Source: Nitrosomonas sp. | GTDB taxonomy: Bacteria > Pseudomonadota > Gammaproteobacteria > Burkholderiales > Nitrosomonadaceae | Reading direction: 5' to 3' | Assembly: GCA_016708955.1 (NCBI GenBank) | Contig: JADJES010000023.1 | Span: 1-64,000 of the forward strand | Length of the DNA stretch: 64,000 nucleotides | In this document: piece after piece, positions 58,118 through 64,000 of the stretch | How positions within the stretch are numbered: position 1 is the stretch's first letter | Layout: the number at the start of each line of letters is the position of its first letter | Translations under genes and position numbers: made by a program | Notes under the pieces: generated by a model | What the model saw: the letters and a program-made list of their open reading frames with translations, nothing else | What the model was told of the DNA's origin: nothing | The model's database searches: none

Positions 58118-58367
58118 TATGGTTTCCTCTTGCATGCCGAATCATAAATTAGGCGCAGTAACAGTCATGTTGACACCTATTCAAGTACGCGACCCAGTGA
58201 CCGCGGTAATTCCGCTTGTTTATTATTATGTTACATTGTTTTATTTTTAGCACTCATTGCATTTTGCAGGATAATAGCGCTTTTCATTGTAAGATTGTAT
58301 TGCTTGTGAATCTTCCAGTCATTAAGAACGCGTAAGTTGTTAAATTCAGAATTCAAGGGAGGAGTGA

Positions 58368-59063
58368 GTGACTTTAACAGAGCGCAGCGCTAAACCGGAA
58401 TCGATGGATACATTTTTTGAGCGTAGTTTCGAGCAATTAAAGAAGGGTTATCCTTCGATTCAGGAAATCAATGCGGCAAGTAAAGATTACCTTTATCGTC
58501 AAGGGGATCATTGTGTCTCCGTCTTCTGGATAAAAAGCGGTATCGTGAAACTCTCGCATCTGACAACGCAAGGAACAGAAATTACTATTGCGCTGCTGAG
58601 AAAAGGGGATGTCATGGGCCATTTGCAGGGCGATTCCGTTCACCAGGAAATGGAGGAGACGGCACAAGCACTCGGGGAAGTGAGTTACTGTCGTTTGGCC
58701 TATAGCGATTTCAAGGCAATGCTGTCGAATCATGCGGAATTGGCGTGGCATGTTTTTGAGGAGACATACGCCCGCAAGCAGAAAATCGAACGCAAACTCC
58801 GTACCATTCTGACGCAACCGGTCGAGATGCGTCTTGCAGCAACGCTACTGGAGTTGGCGGAGATGTTTGGAATCCGCTGCACGCATGGCTATGCCTTGGA
58901 AATTCACTTAACGCAGCAGGATGTGGCGGATTTGATCGGTGCCAGCCGTCCGGTTGTGAGCACCATTCTGAATGATTTCAGAAACCGCGGCATGCTCGAC
59001 TATACGCGCGATCAGATTTGTATCAATGGCGCCGCACTCAGTGATTTTTGTCACGCCAAGTAA
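58368..59063 (+). CDS. Crp/Fnr-family transcriptional regulator
   Basis: A 231-residue regulator. The cyclic-nucleotide-binding-like domain has LYRQGDHCVSVFWIKSGIVK and LLRKGDVMGHLQGDS. The winged helix carries the recognition helix ILTQQDVADLIGA-like sequence (HLTQQDVADLIGASRPVVST). It lacks the four N-terminal cysteines of Fnr, so it is not an oxygen-sensing Fe-S form. GTG at 58368 follows GGGAGG. It is divergent from trhO. Confidence 0.9.
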   Translation: MTLTERSAKPESMDTFFERSFEQLKKGYPSIQEINAASKDYLYRQGDHCVSVFWIKSGIVKLSHLTTQGTEITIALLRKGDVMGHLQGDSVHQEMEETAQALGEVSYCRLAYSDFKAMLSNHAELAWHVFEETYARKQKIERKLRTILTQPVEMRLAATLLELAEMFGIRCTHGYALEIHLTQQDVADLIGASRPVVSTILNDFRNRGMLDYTRDQICINGAALSDFCHAK

Positions 59064-59167
59064 TCTCTAGTTTGTTTTGTAGCTAACAGACATCGCGGCA
59101 GCGCTGTATTAATGTATGCAACATGGTAACCATTGGGGGAACCACCGATTAATACAGGAGCATTAAC

Positions 59168-59524
59168 ATGAAAGTGATTTCACCGCGTCTACACGGCTAT
59201 CTTGATTTTCTGACCGTTATTCTATTTTTACTTGCCCCAACACTATTAGATTTGAGCCAGATACCAGCGATGCTTGCGTATGGCCTGGCGGTAATTCATC
59301 TGATCGTTACATTGGTATCCGACTTTCCTTTCGGCGTAATCAAGATCATTCCATTTCCCATCCATGGCTGGATTGAACGCATCGTTGGTCCTTCGCTGAT
59401 TGCACTGCCTTTTATTCTCGGTTTTGCCAATGAAGAGATCGCACGGAATTTTTATATTGCCGCCGGTCTGGTCATTATCGCAGTAGGTGTGTTGACGGAT
59501 TATCAAAGTAAAGCAAGAGATTGA
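59168..59524 (+). CDS. SPW-repeat-like membrane protein
   Basis: A 118-residue protein with four membrane helices. It begins VISPRLHGYLDFLTVILFLL and contains a second related unit, HGWIERIVGPSLIALPFILG, giving an internal two-fold repeat like SPW proteins. The function is unknown. TACAGGAGCATTAAC precedes the ATG. It is monocistronic. Confidence 0.75.
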   Translation: MKVISPRLHGYLDFLTVILFLLAPTLLDLSQIPAMLAYGLAVIHLIVTLVSDFPFGVIKIIPFPIHGWIERIVGPSLIALPFILGFANEEIARNFYIAAGLVIIAVGVLTDYQSKARD

Positions 59525-59562
59525 AAGGGTTAATTCATAAAATCAACTAATGATCACCAGGG

Positions 59563-59937
59563 TTACTCGCAACGATAGACATTCCCGATAAATATGATTT
59601 CCTTATCAACCCCGGGAATATCATATTTTCCGGTGTTATTGGAATAGATGATATGCACATTATTGCCGCCCAGTTTCTGCGCTTCACTTCTTAAGTCATT
59701 TCTGGCCCTTATTAACCGGTCGACATAGGGAGTATTGTCTTCTTCGGCTTCGCTCTCTTTTGATGAGCCTTTCACCCTGCCGAGTAATTCGCATCCATCG
59801 GGGCCTTGTTCGCCGAGTATCATCGTTACTGCTTTGGTGGCTTCTTCCGGCTGCGCTAAAGCTTCTGTGCAGCCAATGATGAGTAATACCAATACTATTT
59901 TTTGGATTAACTTGCTTGCTTCTTTTGAAACACTCAT
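59563..59937 (-). CDS. DUF4156-like exported protein
   Basis: A 124-residue exported protein. A signal segment (KIVLVLLIIGCTEALA) has a possible lipobox-like IIGC. The mature part DGCELLGRVKGSSKESE, RNDLRSEAQKLGGNNVHIIY and IIFIGNVYRCE is the DUF4156 pattern, with two conserved cysteines. Function is not known. AGGAGTCACCC precedes the ATG at 59937. Confidence 0.75.
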   Translation of the reverse strand: MSVSKEASKLIQKIVLVLLIIGCTEALAQPEEATKAVTMILGEQGPDGCELLGRVKGSSKESEAEEDNTPYVDRLIRARNDLRSEAQKLGGNNVHIIYSNNTGKYDIPGVDKEIIFIGNVYRCE

Positions 59938-60142
59938 GGGTGACTCCTGATACGTGATTGTATTTTTCTTAAGCCGGGGTAGCATAGATAAGCGCAGTGT
60001 CATTCGTCAATAGCATTTGCGCAAGCAGTGCAAGGTTACTATGCAATGAAAGGAAATAAAGCCACTAGTTGCTCCTTTTTAAGCCATTTCCTGGATTCTT
60101 GCTCAGGTATATTGCGTCAATGTAATTTACTGGAGGTATGCA

Positions 60143-60715
60143 TTGGATATCATCATCTATATTTCCCTGGCAGGGATAGCCATCGTTTTCATATACGGTA
60201 TCATGCTCTATAACAGTCTGGTTGATATTAAGCATAGCGTGTCACAGGCTTGGTCGAATATTGATATTCTTTTGAAGCAGCGCCACGATGAGCTTCCCAA
60301 ACTAGTTGAAACCTGCAAACAGTATATGGGTTTTGAACAAGAAACGCTCAAACAAGTGATCGCGGCGCGTTCGCAAGTTTCATCCGCACGAGAGGCCGGA
60401 AATATCGGCGCATTAGGCTCTGCCGAAAATATGCTGCGGGTCGGGTTGGGTAATTTGTTCGCAGTGGCGGAAGACTATCCGGAGTTGAAAGCCAGTGAGA
60501 AATTCCAACATTTACAGGCGCGAATTTCCGGATTGGAAAATAGCATCGCGGATCGTCGTGAGTACTACAATGAGGCGGTCAGAATTAACAATGTGCGGAT
60601 TGAGCAGTTTCCCGATGTCATTGTCGCCAATTGGTTTAAATTCAAGCCACGCGACTTGCTTGAGTTTAATGACGCGGACAAACAAGATGTTAATATTGGA
60701 AAATTGTTTGGTTAA
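60143..60715 (+). CDS. lemA: LemA-family membrane protein
   Basis: A 190-residue protein with one N-terminal membrane helix (IIYISLAGIAIVFIYGIML) and the LemA coiled domain (NSLVDIKHSVSQAWSNIDIL; RRE YYN-type box here RREYYNEAVRINNVR; EQFPDVIVANWFKFKPRDL). The start is TTG with GGAGG eight bases upstream. It forms a tight pair with the next gene (14 bp), the LemA-GIDE arrangement known in many bacteria. Confidence 0.92.
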   Translation: MDIIIYISLAGIAIVFIYGIMLYNSLVDIKHSVSQAWSNIDILLKQRHDELPKLVETCKQYMGFEQETLKQVIAARSQVSSAREAGNIGALGSAENMLRVGLGNLFAVAEDYPELKASEKFQHLQARISGLENSIADRREYYNEAVRINNVRIEQFPDVIVANWFKFKPRDLLEFNDADKQDVNIGKLFG

Positions 60716-60729
60716 CGCGCGGTTTCCAC

Positions 60730-61659
60730 ATGAATATCCTGCTAGCAGCGCTTTCACCGGAAGAATATCTATTTTTTCTGGGCACATTGCTATCGGCCGC
60801 ATTGATCAGCTTTTACTTCTTTGTTTGTAATTGGAAGCGGCTGCGCATCATTGAGGATACACCTACTGCAAAACTGCGTTCTGCGCATCAAGGTTATATT
60901 GAATTGGAAGGAAAAGGGCAATTTGTTGATGACCGTCCGATTTACGCGCCGCTTTCGAACCACCCATGTCTCTGGTATCGCAGTCTAATCGAACAACAGG
61001 AAACATTTGCCGAGAATGGTCGTACGCAAACACGCTGGAATGTTGTTTACAAAAATAACAGTGATCACCGGTTTAAGCTGACAGATGGTGTAAACAGTTG
61101 CTTTGTGGATCCGGATGGCGCGGAAGTCAACGGCAACGAAAAACTAGTATGGTACGGCAATACCGAATGGCCAACCCGGACTCAGATACTGGAAAGCCAG
61201 TCGATTGTGAATGCGATGACAAACAACTACCGCTACAGTGAATGGTTGATACTGCCGGGTCAGCCGCTGTATATCTTAGGGCAATTCAGCACCTGGTCTG
61301 CGACGGCGCAGCAATCAGCCAAGGATGTGATGATTAATCTGATTAACGATTGGAAACAAGATCAGCAGGCATTGCGAGACCGGTTTGATACCAACAAGGA
61401 TGGCAAAATCGATCAGGAAGAATGGGAATCCGCTCGCCAAATGGCGCAGTCAGAAGCGCAGAAAATTCATGATCAACTGGTTCTGGAGCCGGATTCTAAT
61501 ATCATTGCAAAATCGGGAAACGCAGCGCAGCCATTTATTATCTCGGTATATCCGCAAGCCTTATTGACGCAGAAATATCGTCGCAACGCGTTCATGGCAC
61601 TGGCAACGTGCATTACATTAATCTGCATTTTTGCTTGGTTAATGCATTCGCGCGGGTGA
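60730..61659 (+). CDS. GIDE-type E3-like membrane protein with EF-hand
   Basis: A 309-residue protein. It has an N-terminal membrane helix (FFLGTLLSAALISFYFFVC) and a GIDE domain (GYIELEGKGQFVDDRPIYAP, HPCLWYRSLIEQQ, LPGQPLYILGQFSTWS). A canonical EF-hand, DTNKDGKIDQEE (residue about 219), follows, and a C-terminal membrane helix ends it (ALATCITLICIFAWLM). GIDE domains are related to the eukaryotic E3 ligases of mitochondrial and chloroplast envelopes, but no ubiquitin system is visible here. A calcium-binding loop inside a bacterial GIDE protein is unusual. Confidence 0.87.
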   Translation: MNILLAALSPEEYLFFLGTLLSAALISFYFFVCNWKRLRIIEDTPTAKLRSAHQGYIELEGKGQFVDDRPIYAPLSNHPCLWYRSLIEQQETFAENGRTQTRWNVVYKNNSDHRFKLTDGVNSCFVDPDGAEVNGNEKLVWYGNTEWPTRTQILESQSIVNAMTNNYRYSEWLILPGQPLYILGQFSTWSATAQQSAKDVMINLINDWKQDQQALRDRFDTNKDGKIDQEEWESARQMAQSEAQKIHDQLVLEPDSNIIAKSGNAAQPFIISVYPQALLTQKYRRNAFMALATCITLICIFAWLMHSRG

Positions 61660-61808
61660 TGATGTCGAGAGAAGGAAATATACCGGGAAAATAAATTGAT
61701 GGAACGAACCCAGCTCAACTGCGGTTTGAGGAGAAATATAAAACAGCGGAATTGAGCGCTGGATAGTTGGCCCAATTCCCGCCACATAGAACAAAAAAAG
61801 AATCGTTA

Positions 61809-62726
61809 TTAAGAATTTTTCCTGCGCCAGACAAACAGACCTAACAAACCACTGCTGAGTAACAGAATCATCGAGGGTTCAGGGACCGCAGAGATTGCCA
61901 GGGGTTCGCCATAGATGAAATCGTCCATCGCAACCGAATCATCAATGCCGAATGGATTTAAATTCAGATCGTAACCGCCATTGGTAATATGAACACGATA
62001 GACACTGGCTGTATCAAACGATACACCTAAGAAAGAGAAAGAATCAAAGGAATCTGTGCCTGAATAAACAAAATGCGGCGCGACTCCGGCATGGAGTAAG
62101 TTATTATTGATGTCATAGAAGTCGAGCTTGGTGGAGTTAGCGGCTTCTACATCAGTAAATACCACACCAAATCCTTTCACGGTTGCTTGTGTCCCAGGTG
62201 AACCTGGCACGTTAAAAAACACATCCATTTCATTGGTACCGACTAAGCCAAAAATTCGTTGTGCGCTAAAAGCTGCAAAATCATCGGCATTGTCGGGACT
62301 ATGATTGCCAAAAAGCGGTGCAACTGGCCCAGGATTACCATCATTATCTGAATCGCTATCAGCGCTGACTTCGAAAGCGCCGGTTGTTGAGAACTCTACA
62401 CCCCTTACACGGCCAGCCGGATCTCCTGCAACACCATTAAAAAAGTTTCCGGGAAACGGATTGGCTCCCCCCGATGAAAAACTATCCGGCACAGCATCCC
62501 AATTAATTTCCCGCCTGCCTTCTCCAGGTAGACAAGCACCTGTACATGGTCCCAAGCCGTTATTGATACCCAGATCTAGACGAAATTGATCAACAGCAGA
62601 TTGTATGGAAGCAGCATCTGCGCCCACAGCTGATCGAACTACTGTGCTGGCATACGATGTGTCAGTCATGATTCCATTGATACCGAAAACACTTGCTGCG
62701 GCTGCAACTAAGATGTAATTTTTCAT
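61809..62726 (-). CDS. PEP-CTERM sorting-domain protein
   Basis: A 305-residue secreted protein. The signal peptide (ILVAAAASVFGINGIMTDTS) leads a mature part rich in Asn, Gly and Asp, with a calcium-binding-like stretch DSDSDNDGNP. The C-terminus has the PEP-CTERM signal: VPEP, a hydrophobic stretch (ILLLSSGLLGLFVW) and the basic tail RRKNS. Such proteins are sorted by exosortase and linked to extracellular polysaccharide. No exosortase is in the window. GAGAGGAGCC precedes the ATG at 62726. Confidence 0.88.
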   Translation of the reverse strand: MKNYILVAAAASVFGINGIMTDTSYASTVVRSAVGADAASIQSAVDQFRLDLGINNGLGPCTGACLPGEGRREINWDAVPDSFSSGGANPFPGNFFNGVAGDPAGRVRGVEFSTTGAFEVSADSDSDNDGNPGPVAPLFGNHSPDNADDFAAFSAQRIFGLVGTNEMDVFFNVPGSPGTQATVKGFGVVFTDVEAANSTKLDFYDINNNLLHAGVAPHFVYSGTDSFDSFSFLGVSFDTASVYRVHITNGGYDLNLNPFGIDDSVAMDDFIYGEPLAISAVPEPSMILLLSSGLLGLFVWRRKNS

Positions 62727-62953
62727 TTTAGGCTCCTCTCTAGAAGTAGTCAGGCTAATGAATTTCAGGGATAGAAATAAGATAGAAGGCAAGAAAAAAT
62801 ATCTTACCTAGTTTTGGACTTTATCAGAGATTAGGAATGTGATCAATTCTCATTATTTTTGATAAAAAATAGGCGTGCTGCGATAAAACAGATAGTGCCT
62901 AGTATGTAAAATACATAATGATAGCAGGTGGTTATAAAATATGAGCCGTGGTG

Positions 62954-64000
62954 TCACTGCCAGAATAATTTCGATCTTGCCAGCCGGCGCCAGACAGAAT
63001 TGGATAGATGCGCCTGCTGCGCGGTTTCTAATTCTAATGCGCCGCTGAGCCGGCCAAGCTCGAAGCTGTGTGTGGCGGATTTTTTAGGCAATGTGTGTAG
63101 TAATTGCACACCGGTGCGCATGTCGTTTTCACGTCCCAGCTCATCCTGTAATGCCGCTAAGGCCGTGATGAAATGGTTGGCGCGTTTGCCGTAGAGCGGC
63201 ACAAAAGCTTCTGCCGTATAACGCATCTTCTTGGCGGCGATGCGTGCCAAGTGACGTTCGGAAGAAGCCAATGTGGCAAAGCCGTGGCAACGTTTGCGTA
63301 ATTTTTGCCAGCGTTTTTCGAGAATCACTTCCGCCCATGCCTTGGCATCTTGCATTTCCAACCCGGATGGCGTAACCAGCAGGCTGCGGCCGATGTCGAG
63401 TACAAGCTGGGTGAAAGCTGGTTTGAGCAATAATGTTTGCGCCCGCTGACGCGCGTGCGAAGCAACATCACGCATCAGAGCCAGTGTTGTATCATGAATC
63501 GGCGCATTTTCCGGTGATTTCCTAAGTACCGCCAAGGTTTGAGATAAAGTCTCCTGTAAGAACACATCCCAGTCGCGCGCCGGATTGAGCGTGTGCAACG
63601 ATTCACGTAGCGGCTGATCCCAATCTGGGGATTTCTGATCCAACGATTTTGCCAGCAGCACGCCGGTACGCAGGCGGCGCAATGCGATGCGAAGCTGATG
63701 CAGATACTCAGTATCGTGCGTATTTTCAAGAAAGCCGGGCACATTACCAACCAATTGCACCAGCGCGGCTTGCATCGTCGCATTCCAAGCTTCACCGGCG
63801 GTTTGATGCTTGTGAATTGCCGCGTGCGTTGCCTTGATTGGCGCAGGAATCACAGCGCCGCTCAGGATATACCCGCGTTCCGCTTTGCTGCGCGGTTCGA
63901 TGTGGAGTGGCACCTGTTCTAGTAATTGTGTTGCACTATCGAACAAAAATTCCGGTGCGCCGGATTTTAGCTCAATTTCCACTTCGCAGATGTCCCGGCA
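62954..64000 (-). CDS. CYTH-CHAD domain protein, 5' end beyond the window
   Basis: At least 348 residues; the frame is open to the window edge. The visible N-terminal end (CEVEIELKSGAPEFLFDSAT then PRSKAERGY) is the tail of a CYTH (triphosphate tunnel) domain, and the rest is a CHAD domain (LHQLRIALRRLRTGVLLAK with the conserved His/Arg face; ARDWDVFLQETLSQ; HLARIAAKKMRYTAEAF). CHAD binds polyphosphate; CYTH-CHAD fusions (ygiF-like) hydrolyse inorganic triphosphate. A link with the ppx/ppk genes of this window is plausible. Confidence 0.85.
   Translation of the reverse strand, partial: CRDICEVEIELKSGAPEFLFDSATQLLEQVPLHIEPRSKAERGYILSGAVIPAPIKATHAAIHKHQTAGEAWNATMQAALVQLVGNVPGFLENTHDTEYLHQLRIALRRLRTGVLLAKSLDQKSPDWDQPLRESLHTLNPARDWDVFLQETLSQTLAVLRKSPENAPIHDTTLALMRDVASHARQRAQTLLLKPAFTQLVLDIGRSLLVTPSGLEMQDAKAWAEVILEKRWQKLRKRCHGFATLASSERHLARIAAKKMRYTAEAFVPLYGKRANHFITALAALQDELGRENDMRTGVQLLHTLPKKSATHSFELGRLSGALELETAQQAHLSNSVWRRLARSKLFWQ

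Overview
The window looks like a draft chromosomal segment of a betaproteobacterium, most probably a Nitrosomonas-type organism. This is inferred from moderate G+C content, an unusually dense load of small TIR-bearing repeats, a PEP-CTERM protein, and the overall gene families; no rRNA or tRNA gene is present to settle it. Two features dominate the reading. First, transposable elements: three copies plus one solo end of an ISL3-family IS, two copies of an IS4-family IS, a family of about 110-150 bp elements flanked by TTAA, an IS6-like MITE with 8-bp target duplication, and two GGGC-ended MITEs. Second, an excess of one-base frameshifts, many in homopolymers (fadE, ppk, cpaB, tadE-like, tadB, tadC, TPR protein, AAA ATPase, all transposases). 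These look more like uncorrected sequencing indels than biology, although IS insertions, a roughly 100-nt deletion and an in-frame stop are probably real.

Layout. 1-1345 ISL3 copy; 1.4-1.6 kb tandem MITEs; 1.7-6.1 kb broken fatty-acid genes (FadE acyl-CoA dehydrogenase, acyl-CoA synthetase); 6.3-7.3 kb YajD-type HNH nuclease and a helix-hairpin-helix/lysine-tail protein; 7.4-13.1 kb sixA, IS4 insertion, ppx, and convergent ppk (polyphosphate metabolism); 13.4-14.5 kb periplasmic PQQ-type sugar dehydrogenase; 15-15.6 kb brnT/brnA toxin-antitoxin with an in-frame mobile element in the toxin; 15.7-17.8 kb TonB-dependent receptor; 18-23.8 kb a very large membrane protein with a periplasmic 14-unit Asp-box beta-propeller and a cytoplasmic KAP P-loop NTPase, split by ISL3 exactly at the Walker A loop, followed by an SGNH hydrolase; 25-28 kb lipase, TumE-like toxin/HTH antitoxin, and lipoprotein alpha/beta hydrolase; 28.2-29.8 kb nested transposons.

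29.9-46.4 kb is a nearly complete Tad/Flp type IVc pilus locus: flp pilin, cpaA prepilin peptidase, an ICMT-like membrane methyltransferase, cpaB, cpaC secretin (interrupted by IS4), lipoprotein, tadG, two tadE-like pseudopilins, tadZ, tadA, tadB, tadC, tadD, and a TPR/LytR_C lipoprotein. A convergent AAA ATPase with an N-terminal MshEN-like segment follows. 46.8-48.0 kb is a decayed DUF4143 ATPase containing MITEs. 48.5-53.2 kb holds a cupin, an ArsC/Spx-like protein and the beta-oxidation pair (FadN/FadB-like fusion and thiolase), which with fadE and the acyl-CoA ligase would make a beta-oxidation set. 53.8-64 kb is quieter: an EAL/degenerate-GGDEF protein overlapping an HDOD protein, TrhO, a Crp/Fnr regulator, an SPW-like membrane protein, a DUF4156-like protein, a LemA-GIDE pair, a PEP-CTERM protein and a CYTH-CHAD protein running off the right edge.

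The most interesting object is the propeller-KAP protein at 17956-23834. Its thirteen 42-residue repeats are nearly identical except at a few fixed positions, where a small set of alternative cassettes is shuffled. This resembles the concerted-evolution WD40 repeats of fungal NLR incompatibility proteins more than a housekeeping sensor, and it is my best candidate for an undescribed recognition/defence system.
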